64,000 nt of DNA from Clavibacter nebraskensis NCPPB 2581 (GCF_000355695.1 NC_020891.1:2999597-3063596), one strand, 5' to 3'; positions 49,910-59,948 are shown, counted from the first letter of the stretch. Made by a program: numbers and translations. Notes: a model not told the origin generated them from the sequence alone.

Positions 49910-52201
49910 ATGCACGCCGCGCCTCGACACGACGCCGGCCCCACCCGCACGGACAGAGCACTCCGGTCGATCCGGCGATCCGCCCGACGCACGATCTCCA
50001 CCCTCGTATGCGTCACGGTCGCCGCCGGGACGCTCGCCGCCGGGACGGTCGCGGGTCCGTCGACCCCGGCGCACGCGGCCACCGACGGCGTGACGCTCAC
50101 CGTCACGCCCGCGGCCGAGGGGATCCTCACCCCCGGCGAGGACCTCGCCGTCACCGTCTCCGTGGTCAACGCCACGGACGCCGCGGTCCCGGCCGGGCGC
50201 ATCGACCTCGACCTCAACCGCACCGTCCTCGACACCCGCGCCAAGATCGACGGCTGGCTCAACACGGCGTCCACCGACCAGAACACGCGGACGGGCCCGC
50301 GCATCGGCCGCACCGACACCCCCGTGGTGCCCGCAGGGGGAACGGTCGACGTGGGCATCACGGTGCCGTCGGCGACCGTGGCGCTGCAGGGCAGCCGCGG
50401 CGGCTTCGGCCCGCGCGGGCTGACGGCCGAGCTCGAGGCGGGCGGCGAGGACGTCGCGACCGGGCGCGGGGCCGTCGTCTGGAGTCCGGGAGCGGATCCG
50501 GCCCCCACGCCCGTCGTGGCCGTCATGCCGCTCACCGTGCCGCCGAGCGCCTCCGACTTCATCGACGCCGAGGCCCTCGCGACCTACACCTCGGCGAGCG
50601 GCACGCTGACGCGCCAGCTGGACGCGATCTCCGGGCGGCCCGTCGCGGTGGGCATCGACCCCCGGATCATCGCGTCCATCCGGATCCTCGGCGCCGACGC
50701 TCCCACGTCCGCCGTCGAGTGGCTGCAGCGCCTCCGCGAGCTGCCGAACGAGACCTTCGCGCTGGCCTGGGCGGACGCCGACGTCGCCGTGCAGGCGCAG
50801 GCCGGTGCCGCGACGCTCCTCGCGCCCACGGACACCACCTACGCCGTGCGGGCGAGCCGGTTCGCCGCGCCGGGCTCGACTCCCGCGCCGAGCTCGACGC
50901 CCAGCGCGACCCCCACGGCCACGGAGTCCCCCGCCGCGAGCGGCACGGCCGGCGGATCCGCCGTCGCGGGAGCCGCGACCTCCGCACCGGCCGAGACGCC
51001 CGCCCCCTCGTCCAGTCCCGAGCCGAGCCCCACGCCCACCGCTCCGGCGCTCTCCCCCGTCCCGAGCCTCGCCGACCTGACCGCCTGGGACTACACGATC
51101 TCCGGCGTCTCCTGGCCGGCCGCGGGCACCATCACGTCCGGCGACCTCGGGGTGCTGGCCGCCAGCGGCACCACGACCGCGATCCTCGCGAGCGGCGACG
51201 TGCAGTCCACGGGCTCCGGGTCAGTCGGCGCCACCGGGAGGATCGGCGACACGACCGTGCTCGTGACCGACGCGCGGGTCTCCGCCCTCGTCGACCGCGC
51301 GCTCTCCGCGGAGACGGACAAGGCGTTCGGGATCACGCTGGCCGAGCTCTCGGCGACCCTCGCGGCCGATGCGCGCGCGGCCGACGGCCATGTCGTCGTC
51401 GCGGGCCTGGAGCGCGGCTGGGCGGCCTCCGGCGGCCGCCTGGGACAGCTGCTCGACGCGATCCAGGGGCTCCCCTTCAGCGACACCGCGCAGCTGGGCG
51501 CGGCCTTCGCGACCGCGCCCGTCCCCCTCCAGGTCGTCGACCACCCGGAGGACGCCACCCGGGTCCAGCGGGTCGCCGACGCGATGTCGCTCGAGGCCCA
51601 GGTCGACGCGTTCGCGAAGGCGGTCGAGCGTCCCGAGCTCATCACCGGCCAGCAGCGGATGCTCCTCCTCGCCACGCTCGCGAACCGGTGGCGCGACGAC
51701 GCGGATGGGGCTGTGACCGTCCAGGACGGTTACAGCGCCCAGGCCCACGCGCTGCTGGACTCCGTGGCCATCACCACCCGCCAGAACACCGTCATCAGCG
51801 ACACGACGAGCCTCTTGATCAACGTCAGCAACGCGCTCGACCAACCCGTCGCGGTACGGCTCTCGATCGTCGCGGGCAGCGGGCGGATCCGCGTCGACGA
51901 CTCCGCGCTCGTCACGGTCCCCGCGCACGGCAGCGCTTCGGCCCGACCGCCCATCACCGCCATCTCGAACGGCGACGTCGTGGTCACCGCGCGGCTGACG
52001 ACCGAGGACGGCTCCGTCCAGATTGGCGAGAGCGCGCCCGTCGAGCTCTTCATCCGCGCCGGCTTCGAGGCCGTCGTGACGACGCTGTTCGTCGCCGCGG
52101 TCGCCCTCCTATTCGGCTTCGGCCTGTTCCGCAGCATCCGCAAGCGCCGCCGCGCCCGCGCCCGGCAGCTCGCCGGCCTGCCCGAGGAGATCGATGACTG
52201 A
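49910..52201 (+). CDS. DUF6049 family exported protein, anchored near murJ
   Basis: A 763-residue protein. The N-terminal signal (about residues 28-57, ending in AHA) is followed by a large extracytoplasmic region. A Pro/Ser/Thr/Ala-rich linker lies around residues 320-390. Another folded region and a C-terminal transmembrane helix with a basic tail (SIRKRRRARARQ) follow. This layout and position before murJ match DUF6049, an uncharacterised actinobacterial family probably linked to cell-wall assembly. The ATG follows TAGAAT by 6 nt. Confidence 0.85.
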   Translation: MHAAPRHDAGPTRTDRALRSIRRSARRTISTLVCVTVAAGTLAAGTVAGPSTPAHAATDGVTLTVTPAAEGILTPGEDLAVTVSVVNATDAAVPAGRIDLDLNRTVLDTRAKIDGWLNTASTDQNTRTGPRIGRTDTPVVPAGGTVDVGITVPSATVALQGSRGGFGPRGLTAELEAGGEDVATGRGAVVWSPGADPAPTPVVAVMPLTVPPSASDFIDAEALATYTSASGTLTRQLDAISGRPVAVGIDPRIIASIRILGADAPTSAVEWLQRLRELPNETFALAWADADVAVQAQAGAATLLAPTDTTYAVRASRFAAPGSTPAPSSTPSATPTATESPAASGTAGGSAVAGAATSAPAETPAPSSSPEPSPTPTAPALSPVPSLADLTAWDYTISGVSWPAAGTITSGDLGVLAASGTTTAILASGDVQSTGSGSVGATGRIGDTTVLVTDARVSALVDRALSAETDKAFGITLAELSATLAADARAADGHVVVAGLERGWAASGGRLGQLLDAIQGLPFSDTAQLGAAFATAPVPLQVVDHPEDATRVQRVADAMSLEAQVDAFAKAVERPELITGQQRMLLLATLANRWRDDADGAVTVQDGYSAQAHALLDSVAITTRQNTVISDTTSLLINVSNALDQPVAVRLSIVAGSGRIRVDDSALVTVPAHGSASARPPITAISNGDVVVTARLTTEDGSVQIGESAPVELFIRAGFEAVVTTLFVAAVALLFGFGLFRSIRKRRRARARQLAGLPEEIDD

Positions 52202-52237
52202 CCGGTTCGCGCCACGCCCCCCTGCCGCGGTCGCCTC

Positions 52238-53869
52238 GTGACGGCCGCGCCCGCCCCGCGCGGAGGCGGCATCGGCCGCGCGTCGGCCCTCCTCGCCTCG
52301 GGCACGTTCGTCTCGCGCATCCTCGGCTTCGTCAAGGCCATCGTGCTGCTGCAGACCATCGGTGCGACCCTCGGCAGCTCCAACGCGTTCTCCAACGCGA
52401 ACCAGCTGCCCAACAACCTCTACGTGATCATCGCGGGCGGCGTCCTCAACGCCGTCCTGGTGCCGCAGGTCGTGCGCGCCGCGAAGCACGCGGACGGCGG
52501 CGCCGGGTACATCAACAAGCTCGTGACCATCGCGATCGTCGTGCTCGGCGGCGTCACGCTCCTCGCGACCGTCGGGGCTCCCGTCGTCTCGCGCCTCTAC
52601 GCCGCCACGCTGCCGCCGGACGTCTTCGCGCTCGTCGTCGCGTTCGCGTACTGGTGCCTCCCGCAGATCCTCTTCTACGGGCTCTACGCCGTGCTCGGCG
52701 AGGTGCTGAACGCGCGCGGGTCCTTCGGCCCGTTCACGTGGGCACCGGTCCTCAACAACGTGGTCGCCATCGCCGGCCTGCTCGTCTTCCAGGCGATGTT
52801 CGGATCCGGCAGCCGCCCGGTCGACGACTGGAGCCTCGACAAGATCGTCGTGCTGGCCGGATCCGCCACCCTCGGCGTCGTCGCCCAGGCGCTCATCCTC
52901 TTCGTCTTCTGGCGCCGTGTCGGCCTCCGCTTCCGCTTCGACTTCGCGTGGCGGGGCGTGGGCCTCGGCACGGCGGGCCGCCTCGCGGGCTGGACCTTCG
53001 GCATGCTCGTCGTCACGCAGCTGGCCGGCATCGCGCAGTCGAACGTCGCGAACATCGCGGCCACCTCGGACAGCCCGTCGAGCACGATCCTCCTGAACGC
53101 GTGGCTGTTCTTCATGCTGCCGCACTCGATCTTCGCGGTCTCCATCGCCACCGCCTACTTCACGCGCATGAGCACGCACGCGGGCGAGGGCGACCACGAC
53201 AGCATGCGGGCGGACCTCTCCTCCGCCGTCCGGCTCGTCGGCCTCATGACCGTGCTGTCCACCGCGCTGATCGCCGTGCTCGCCGGACCCGTGGCGCGCG
53301 TGATGGTGTCGGGCGACATCGGCGAGGTCCGCGGCTATGGCGTCGTCCTCATCGCCTTCATCCTCGGGCTGCCTGCGTTCAGCACCCTGTTCGTGCTGCA
53401 GCGCGCCTTCTACGCGCTCTCGGACACGCGCACGCCGTTCCTCATCCAGTGCGCGCAGGTCGTGCTGTTCATCGTCGGCGCCCTGGTCATCTCCCAGCAG
53501 CCCGTCGAGCTGATCGGCGTGGGGCTCGCCGTGCTGCAGACCGTCACGGTCACCGGGCAGGCCGTGCTGGCCGCGGTGCTCCTCCGCCGGCGCATCGGCC
53601 GCATCGACGGCCGCCGCATCCTCCGCGGCGCCGTCCGCTTCGTCGTGGCCGCGGTGCCGACCGCGCTCGTCGGCAACGCGCTGCTCACCCTCGCCTCCGG
53701 CGGCGCGTTCGAGGGAGTCGGCGTCGCGTCGAAGGGCCAGGCGCTCCTCGTCGGGATCACGCTGGCCGCCGTCATGACGGCCGTCTACCTCGCCGCGCTG
53801 GCCGCCATGCGCTCCTCCGAGCTGCAGCAGCTCGCGGGCCCCGTCATGCGCCGCATCCGCCGCCGCTGA
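52238..53869 (+). CDS. murJ: Lipid II flippase MurJ
   Basis: A 543-residue membrane protein with about 14 helices of the MOP superfamily. It flips lipid II across the cytoplasmic membrane for peptidoglycan synthesis. Conserved segments include ASGTFVSRILGFVKAIVL at the N-terminus, NANQLPNNLYVIIAGGVLNA, and VLQRAFYALSDTRTPF. It lacks the kinase-like C-terminal extension found in mycobacterial MviN. The GTG at 52238 is 36 nt after the DUF6049 stop, so the two are co-transcribed. Confidence 0.92.
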   Translation: MTAAPAPRGGGIGRASALLASGTFVSRILGFVKAIVLLQTIGATLGSSNAFSNANQLPNNLYVIIAGGVLNAVLVPQVVRAAKHADGGAGYINKLVTIAIVVLGGVTLLATVGAPVVSRLYAATLPPDVFALVVAFAYWCLPQILFYGLYAVLGEVLNARGSFGPFTWAPVLNNVVAIAGLLVFQAMFGSGSRPVDDWSLDKIVVLAGSATLGVVAQALILFVFWRRVGLRFRFDFAWRGVGLGTAGRLAGWTFGMLVVTQLAGIAQSNVANIAATSDSPSSTILLNAWLFFMLPHSIFAVSIATAYFTRMSTHAGEGDHDSMRADLSSAVRLVGLMTVLSTALIAVLAGPVARVMVSGDIGEVRGYGVVLIAFILGLPAFSTLFVLQRAFYALSDTRTPFLIQCAQVVLFIVGALVISQQPVELIGVGLAVLQTVTVTGQAVLAAVLLRRRIGRIDGRRILRGAVRFVVAAVPTALVGNALLTLASGGAFEGVGVASKGQALLVGITLAAVMTAVYLAALAAMRSSELQQLAGPVMRRIRRR

Positions 53870-54025
53870 CCCCTCACGCCGCCGCACGTCCGACCCCCGT
53901 CGAGGCCTGTCCGCGCACACGACCCCGCCCGGTGGAGCCGCAGGAATAGCCGCTACCGTGGGTCTGTTGCAGAGGTGAGCGGGCGCCGGGAAGGCGCCCC
54001 GCCGAGCAGTGGAGGAGAAGCCGTC

Positions 54026-55063
54026 GTGCGTCAGATCATCATCATCGGTTCCGGTCCCGCGGGATACACGGCCGCCATCTACGCCGCGCGCGCCAACCTC
54101 ACGCCCCTCCTCATCGCGAGCTCGGTCGAGGCCGGCGGCGAGCTCATGAACACCACCGAGGTCGAAAACTACCCGGGCTTCACCGACGGCATCCAGGGCC
54201 CCGACCTCATGATGGCGATGCAGGCGCAGGCCGAGCGCTTCGGCACCGAGGTCGTCCTCGACGACGTCACGTCGGTCGAGCTGACGGGCGACGTCAAGCG
54301 CGTCACCCTCGGCAACGGCGACGTCCACGAGGCCCTCGCGGTCATCGCCGCGACGGGATCCGCGTACCGCAAGCTCGGCCTCCCCGCGGAGGACCGCTTC
54401 AGCGGACACGGCGTCTCCTGGTGCGCCACGTGCGACGGCTTCTTCTTCCGCCAGAAGACCATCGCGGTCGTCGGCGGCGGCGACAGCGCCATGGAGGAGG
54501 CCACCTTCCTCACCCGCTTCGCGGAGAAGGTCTACGTGATCCACCGCAAGGACTCGCTGCGCGCCTCCAAGATCATGCAGGAGCGCGCGTTCGAGAACCC
54601 GAAGATCGAGTTCATCTGGAACGCGCAGGTGGTCGACATCACGGGCGGCGAGAAGGTCGAGGGCGTCGTCCTCCAGGACACCGTCACGGGCGAGCAGCGC
54701 CCGCTCGCGCTCGAGGGCCTCTTCGTCGCCATCGGCAACGATCCGCGCACGCACCTCTTCCACCAGCAGCTGGAGCTCACCACGGAGGGCACCATCGCCG
54801 TCGACGGCCGCTCCTCGCGCACGAACCTGCCGGGCGTGTTCGCCGCCGGCGACGTGATCGACCCCACCTACCGCCAGGCCGTCACGGCCGCGGCGTCGGG
54901 GACGGTCGCGGCGCTCGACGCGGAGCACTTCCTCGCGTCCCTTCCTGACGCCCTGCTCGACGCCGCCACCGACGGACCGGACGGCCCCGCGGGCCACGGT
55001 GCGCCGGCCGCCGGAAGCGCGGTGGATCCCGACGGCGAGCTCGTCGGCGCCGAGCGACCGTAG
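54026..55063 (+). CDS. trxB: Thioredoxin reductase
   Basis: A 345-residue FAD enzyme that reduces thioredoxin with NADPH. FAD motif GSGPAGYTAAIYAAR is at residues 8-22, the redox-active CATC is in SWCATCDGFF, the NADPH motif is GGGDSAMEEA, and the C-terminal FAD motif is GVFAAGDVIDP. An unusual extra tail of about 30 residues (Asp/Gly/Pro-rich) follows the family core. GTG 54026 is preceded by GGAGGAG. It is 81 nt upstream of trxA, its partner. Confidence 0.94.
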   Translation: MRQIIIIGSGPAGYTAAIYAARANLTPLLIASSVEAGGELMNTTEVENYPGFTDGIQGPDLMMAMQAQAERFGTEVVLDDVTSVELTGDVKRVTLGNGDVHEALAVIAATGSAYRKLGLPAEDRFSGHGVSWCATCDGFFFRQKTIAVVGGGDSAMEEATFLTRFAEKVYVIHRKDSLRASKIMQERAFENPKIEFIWNAQVVDITGGEKVEGVVLQDTVTGEQRPLALEGLFVAIGNDPRTHLFHQQLELTTEGTIAVDGRSSRTNLPGVFAAGDVIDPTYRQAVTAAASGTVAALDAEHFLASLPDALLDAATDGPDGPAGHGAPAAGSAVDPDGELVGAERP

Positions 55064-55144
55064 TCCCCGGCGCGACGCAGCGCCCACCCTCACCGGAGGA
55101 TCCGGGAACCACCCGGACCCGCAGAACCACACGAAGGAGCACTC

Positions 55145-55468
55145 ATGTCCCACTCCCGCGACGTCACCGACGCCAGCTTCCAGGCCGACGTCCTCGACGC
55201 CGAGAAGACCGTCATCGTCGACTTCTGGGCGCCCTGGTGCGGCCCGTGCAAGGCCGTCTCCCCCGTCCTCGACCAGATCGCCGCCGAGAACCCCGGCATC
55301 GAGCTCGTCAAGATCGACGTGGACGACAACCCCGAGATCGCCATGAAGTACAAGATCACGTCGATCCCGGCCATGAAGGTCTTCCAGAAGGGCGAGGTCG
55401 TCAAGACCGTCATCGGCGCCAAGCCGAAGCCGGCCCTCGAGCAGGAGTTCGCCGACTTCCTCAAGTAG
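55145..55468 (+). CDS. trxA: Thioredoxin
   Basis: A 107-residue thioredoxin with the active site WAPWCGPCKAVSPVLDQI and the cis-Pro loop ITSIPAMKVFQKGE. It is a cytoplasmic dithiol carrier reduced by the adjacent trxB product. Length and motif spacing are classical. GAAGGAG precedes the ATG. The gene ends at a perfect hairpin terminator, closing the trxB-trxA unit. Confidence 0.95.
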   Translation: MSHSRDVTDASFQADVLDAEKTVIVDFWAPWCGPCKAVSPVLDQIAAENPGIELVKIDVDDNPEIAMKYKITSIPAMKVFQKGEVVKTVIGAKPKPALEQEFADFLK

Positions 55469-55502
55469 CACCCGCTCCCGCCGCACCGGCGACGAGCACG
55501 AC

Positions 55503-55538
55503 CGGAGGGCCCGGCACCGCGAGGTGCCGGGCCCTCCG
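55503..55538 (+). terminator. Perfect hairpin terminator after trxA
   Basis: A perfect 16-bp stem (55503-55518 with 55523-55538) with a GCGA tetraloop begins 34 nt after the trxA stop. Confidence 0.85.
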
Positions 55539-55613
55539 TCGTCCGGCCGAGCACCGGGATCCCGGGCCGCCGCCCGTTAGGCTGGACGGCAATCGGACAG
55601 TGAGAGACGTGAC

Positions 55614-56936
55614 GTGACACCTGCAGGCAGCCCCCGCGAATCCGCGGGCACCAACCTCGACCCCTGGTTCCCCCACTACGCGGAGAGGACCTCCGGCCTC
55701 AGCGCCTCCGAGGTCCGCGCCCTCTTCGCCGTGGCCAGCCGACCCGAGGTCGTCTCGCTCGCCGGCGGCATGCCGTTCGTCTCCGCCCTCCCGCAGGAGC
55801 TCATCGTCACGGCCATGGAGAAGGTCATGCGCGAGCGCGGCCCCGTGGCGCTCCAGTACGGCGGCGGCCAGGGCACCCCGGAGCTGCGCGAGGACATCCT
55901 CGAGATCATGGCCCTCGAGGGGATCCGCGGCAGCGTCGACGACATCGTCACCACCACGGGCTCGCAGCAGGCGCTCGACCTCGTCACGAAGCTCTTCATC
56001 GACCCGGGTGACGTGATCCTCGCCGAGGCGCCCAGCTACGTCGGGGCCATCGGCGTGTTCCGCAGCTACCAGGCGGTCGTCGAGCACGTCGTGATGGACG
56101 ACGACGGCCTCGTCCCCGAGGCGTTGCGCGAGGCCATCGCGCGGATCCGCGGCGAGGGACGCACCATCAAGTTCCTCTACACGGTCCCCAACTTCCACAA
56201 CCCGGCCGGGGTCACCATGTCCGCCGCGCGCCGCCCGGAGATCCTCGAGATCTGCCGCTCGAACGACATCCTCGTGCTCGAGGACAACCCCTACGGCCTC
56301 CTTTGGTTCGACCGCCCGGCACCGGACGCCCTGCGCAGCCTCGACGACGAGGGCGTCATCTACCTCGGCTCCTTCTCCAAGACGCTCGCCCCCGGCTTCC
56401 GTGTCGGCTGGGCCCTGGCGCCCCACGCCATCCGCGAGAAGCTGATCCTCGCGCAGGAGTCCGCCGTTCTCTCCCCCAGCTCCTTCAGCCAGCTCATCAT
56501 CTCGGAGTACCTGCACGCATCCGATTGGAAGGGTCAGATCGACACCTTCCGCGGCGTGTACCGCGAGCGGCGCGACGCCACGCTCTCCGCGCTCCAAGAG
56601 CACCTGCCCAGCCTGTCCTGGACCGTCCCCAACGGCGGCTTCTACGTCTGGCTCAAGCTCCCGGAGCAGCTCGATTCCAAGCAGATGCTCCCCCGCGCCG
56701 TCACCGCGCTCGTCGCCTACACGCCCGGCACGGCCTTCTACGCCGACGGCCGCGGTCGCGACGCCATCCGCCTGTCGTTCTGTTACCCGACGCCGGAGCG
56801 CATCCGCGAGGGCGTCCGGCGGATGGCGGGCGTGATCGACGACGAGATGGACCTGCTCACGACCTTCTCCGGCACGGGCACGCTCGCGTCGCGTCCCACG
56901 ACATCCGTCGTCACCCCGCCGCCGGACCTCGACTGA
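55614..56936 (+). CDS. PLP-dependent aminotransferase, LysN/MocR-core type
   Basis: A 440-residue fold-type I aminotransferase. PLP-site features are SLAGGMPFVSALP, LQYGGGQGTPELREDI, YTVPNFHNPAGVTMS, the Asp/Tyr in EDNPYGLLW and the Schiff-base lysine in LGSFSKTLAPGFRVGW. It lacks the GntR domain of full MocR regulators, matching 2-aminoadipate or valine-type aminotransferases. The substrate is unknown. GTG start at 55614, with TTAGGCT about 32 nt upstream as a possible -10. It precedes ddl by 43 nt. Confidence 0.88.
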   Translation: MTPAGSPRESAGTNLDPWFPHYAERTSGLSASEVRALFAVASRPEVVSLAGGMPFVSALPQELIVTAMEKVMRERGPVALQYGGGQGTPELREDILEIMALEGIRGSVDDIVTTTGSQQALDLVTKLFIDPGDVILAEAPSYVGAIGVFRSYQAVVEHVVMDDDGLVPEALREAIARIRGEGRTIKFLYTVPNFHNPAGVTMSAARRPEILEICRSNDILVLEDNPYGLLWFDRPAPDALRSLDDEGVIYLGSFSKTLAPGFRVGWALAPHAIREKLILAQESAVLSPSSFSQLIISEYLHASDWKGQIDTFRGVYRERRDATLSALQEHLPSLSWTVPNGGFYVWLKLPEQLDSKQMLPRAVTALVAYTPGTAFYADGRGRDAIRLSFCYPTPERIREGVRRMAGVIDDEMDLLTTFSGTGTLASRPTTSVVTPPPDLD

Positions 56937-56979
56937 CCCTCCGCGTCCACGAACACCGACCGAAACCGGACAGAGCATC

Positions 56980-57945
56980 ATGACCGCACACGAGCCCCTC
57001 TCCGTCCTCGTCCTGGCAGGCGGCATCTCCCACGAGCGGGATGTGTCCCTCCGCAGCGGTCGCCGCGTCGCGGACGCCCTGCGTGCCGCGGGCGTACAGG
57101 TCTCCCTCCGCGATCCCGACGCCACCCTCCTCGACTTCCTCCGCGACACCCCTCCGGCCGTCGTCTGGCCGGTCCTCCACGGGGCGAGCGGCGAGGACGG
57201 CGCGCTCCTCGGACTCCTCGAGCTCGCCGGCGTCCCCTACGTCGGCTCCTCCGCACGGTCCGCCCGGCTCGCGTGGGACAAGCCGACCGCGAAGGCGATC
57301 GCGGAGTCCGCCGACATCCGCACACCGCGATCCGTGACCCTCCCCAAGGACACGTTCCGCGAGCTCGGTGCGGCCGCCGTCCTGCGCCTCGTCGCCGAGT
57401 CCGTGCCCGCCCCCTACGCCGTCAAGCCGGCGCGTGGCGGCTCGGCGCAGGGCGTCACCATCGTGAGCGACGCCGACGCGCTGCCGCGGGCCATGGTGGA
57501 CGCCTACACCTACGGCGACGTCGCCCTGATCGAGCAGCTCGTGGTGGGCACCGAGGTCGCGATCGGCGTCCTCGACACGGGTGACGGGCCCGAGGCCCTG
57601 CCGGCGACGGAGATCGTGCCCACGTCGGGCGTGTACGGCTACGAGGCTCGGTACAACGCGGGCCTGACGCGCTTCTTCACCCCCGCGCGCATCTCCCCCG
57701 ACGCGTCCTCCGCCGCGTCCGCGACGGCCGTCGACATCCACCGTGCGCTCGGGATCGGGCAGATGTCGCGGGTGGACATCATCATCGACGCGGCTGGCGA
57801 TCCCTGGTTCATCGAGGTGAACGTGATCCCCGGCCTGACCGAGACGTCGTTGCTCCCGCAGGGCCTCGCGGCCGCGGGCGTCGAGGTGGGCGACCTCTAC
57901 CGCCGGCTGGCCGAGGCTGCTCGGGAACCGTCCGTCGACCGCTGA
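56980..57945 (+). CDS. ddl: D-alanine--D-alanine ligase family protein
   Basis: A 321-residue ATP-grasp enzyme that joins D-alanine residues for cell-wall precursors. Segments are the N-terminal LAGGISHERDVSLRSGRRV, LHGASGEDGALLGLLEL, KPARGGSAQGVTIV (ATP loop), and WFIEVNVIPGLTETSLLPQ with the metal-binding Glu/Asn. Length is slightly short of typical Ddl (about 345-360). A second ddl may exist elsewhere, so this may be a paralogue. Co-transcribed with the aminotransferase, and convergent with parB 67 nt away. Confidence 0.85.
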   Translation: MTAHEPLSVLVLAGGISHERDVSLRSGRRVADALRAAGVQVSLRDPDATLLDFLRDTPPAVVWPVLHGASGEDGALLGLLELAGVPYVGSSARSARLAWDKPTAKAIAESADIRTPRSVTLPKDTFRELGAAAVLRLVAESVPAPYAVKPARGGSAQGVTIVSDADALPRAMVDAYTYGDVALIEQLVVGTEVAIGVLDTGDGPEALPATEIVPTSGVYGYEARYNAGLTRFFTPARISPDASSAASATAVDIHRALGIGQMSRVDIIIDAAGDPWFIEVNVIPGLTETSLLPQGLAAAGVEVGDLYRRLAEAAREPSVDR

Positions 57946-58012
57946 CGGATCAGCGCCGGATCACCACCTGATCGACTGGGGACGCGAACCGCGCGGTCGC
58001 AGCCCGACGGCG

Positions 58013-59014
58013 TCAACTCGCGTCGGCGTCCGGCACACCCATCTCCTGGGCGATGCGCGTCAGATCCCCCATCGTCGCGAAGTCGATGACGATCTGACCC
58101 TTCTGCGCCGACATCGTCACCCGAACCCGCGTGTTGAGGTGGTCGCCGATGCGCTGGGCCGTCTCGTCCAGGTGGGCGTTGCGGGCCGACGTCGCGCTCT
58201 TGCGCGGCGTTGTGGTCCTCTGCCCTCGCTGCGCGGCAGCCTCCGCCGCTCTCACGGACAGGTCCTCGTTGACAATCTTGTCCGCGAGGTGCCGCATGGC
58301 CTCCTCGTCGCCGGATGACAGGATGGCGCGCGCATGACCTGCCGACAGGACTCCGGCGGCGACACGATGCTGCACGTCCTCAGGCAGGCGCAGCAGGCGG
58401 ATCGTGTTGGTGATCTGCGGCCGCGACCGCCCCAGCCGCTGCGCGAGCTCGTCCTGCGTGATCGCGAAGTCGGCGAGCAGCTGCTGGTAGGCGCTCGCCT
58501 CCTCGAGCGGGTTCAGCTCGGAGCGGTGCAGGTTCTCGAGCAGCGCGTCCCGGAGCATGGACTCATCCGCGGTGTCCTTGATGACAGCGGGGATGGTGTC
58601 CAGCCCGAGCTCCTTGGTGGCGCGCAGGCGGCGCTCCCCCATGACGAGCTCGTATCGCGCACGACCATCGACGTCGGCGCCCAGCGGACGCACGACGATC
58701 GGCTGCAGGACCCCGTACTCCCGGATCGACACGACGAGCTCCTGTAGTTCGTCCGGCCGGAAGTCCGTTCGCGGCTGCTGCGCGTTGGGGGTGATGTCCG
58801 CGGGGTCGAGGTTGGCGAGGCGCGCTCCGGGGACAGCGACGAGCTCCGGCTCGCCCGCGCCCTTCCGGGTCTCCGGCGGATCCCCGTGCACGCCGCTGGG
58901 CGCGCCTGCACCGACGCTGTCGGGGAAGAAGACGTCCACGGGGCGGCTGCGCTCGTCAGACGTGGGGATGAGCGCGCCGATGCCGCGACCCAGGCCGGTT
59001 CTCTTGGTTGCCAT
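58013..59014 (-). CDS. parB: Chromosome-partitioning protein ParB
   Basis: A 333-residue CTPase/DNA clamp that loads at parS. An arginine-rich N-terminus (KRTGLGRGIGALIP) contacts ParA. The ParB/Srx domain follows (NAQQPRTDFRPDELQELVVSI, MGERRLRATKELG), the helix-turn-helix region (LAQRLGRSRPQITNTIRLLR) and a dimerisation tail. The middle (about residues 28-60) is an extra disordered stretch. The ATG overlaps the last base of the parA stop, TAATG, so translation is coupled. Confidence 0.95.
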   Translation of the reverse strand: MATKRTGLGRGIGALIPTSDERSRPVDVFFPDSVGAGAPSGVHGDPPETRKGAGEPELVAVPGARLANLDPADITPNAQQPRTDFRPDELQELVVSIREYGVLQPIVVRPLGADVDGRARYELVMGERRLRATKELGLDTIPAVIKDTADESMLRDALLENLHRSELNPLEEASAYQQLLADFAITQDELAQRLGRSRPQITNTIRLLRLPEDVQHRVAAGVLSAGHARAILSSGDEEAMRHLADKIVNEDLSVRAAEAAAQRGQRTTTPRKSATSARNAHLDETAQRIGDHLNTRVRVTMSAQKGQIVIDFATMGDLTRIAQEMGVPDADAS

Positions 59015-59895
59015 TACTTCGGGGCTCCTCGGTGTGCGATCTCGGCTGCTGCCTCCAGGTAGGAGAGCGCGCCGGGTGAGTTGGGGTCGAAGCTGATGAC
59101 GCTCTGCCCGTAGCTGGGCGCCTCGCTGATGCGGACGGACCGCGGGATGAGCGTCGTGAGCGTCTGCTGGGGGAAGTGCTCGCGTACCTCCGCCGCGACC
59201 TGCTGGGCCAGGTTCGTTCGTCCGTCGTACATGGTCAGCAGGATGGTGGACATCTGTAGATCCGGGTTCAGGTGCTGCGAGATCAGCTCGATGTTGGAGA
59301 GCAGCTGACTGAGACCTTCGAGGGCGTAGTACTCGCACTGAATCGGGATCAGCACCTCTCTGGCCGCGCTGAACGCATTGATCGTGAGCAGCCCCAGCGA
59401 TGGCGGGCAGTCGATCAGCACGTAGTCGAATTCACGGCCGTATTCCGACGCGAGGAATGCATCCAGCGCCTTCCGTAGACGGCGTTCTCGCTTCGGGAGG
59501 CTGACGAGCTCGATCTCCGCACCTGCGAGGTGGATGGTGGCGGGAACGCAGAAGAGCGTGTCGAACTCGGGACTTCGCTGCACAGCGTCCTCGACGGGGA
59601 CCTCGTTGACGAGCACGTCGTAGACGCTCGTCAGCTCGCTGGACCGGTCTGCACCCAATGCCGTCGAGGCGTTGCCCTGCGGATCCAGGTCCACGACGAG
59701 AGTGCGCGAACCTGACTTCGCGAGTGCTGCAGCGAGATTGACGGTCGTCGTGGTCTTTCCGACACCGCCCTTCTGGTTCGCGATCGTGAAGACGCGGGTT
59801 CGATGAGGGCGCGGGAGGATCAAGCCGGCCAGCGCCTTCCGCCGGCGACTGGTCTCCGAGAGCTCTCGAGCGATGGGACTGAAGTCGTCATCCAT
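59014..59895 (-). CDS. parA: Chromosome-partitioning ATPase ParA
   Basis: A 293-residue Walker-type ATPase that moves ParB-parS complexes. The deviant Walker A is ANQKGGVGKTTTTVNLA near residue 40, Walker A' is VVDLDPQGNAS, and VLIDCPPSLGLLTINA follows. The ATG at 59895 is chosen because GGAG lies 8 nt upstream. An ATG at 59951 lies within the parS sequence and is less likely. A parS site lies 53 nt upstream. Confidence 0.95.
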   Translation of the reverse strand: MDDDFSPIARELSETSRRRKALAGLILPRPHRTRVFTIANQKGGVGKTTTTVNLAAALAKSGSRTLVVDLDPQGNASTALGADRSSELTSVYDVLVNEVPVEDAVQRSPEFDTLFCVPATIHLAGAEIELVSLPKRERRLRKALDAFLASEYGREFDYVLIDCPPSLGLLTINAFSAAREVLIPIQCEYYALEGLSQLLSNIELISQHLNPDLQMSTILLTMYDGRTNLAQQVAAEVREHFPQQTLTTLIPRSVRISEAPSYGQSVISFDPNSPGALSYLEAAAEIAHRGAPK

Positions 59896-59948
59896 TCGTA
59901 TCACTCCATCCACGACATCCTGTGGGCGCGGTCCGAGACTGCAGGCCA

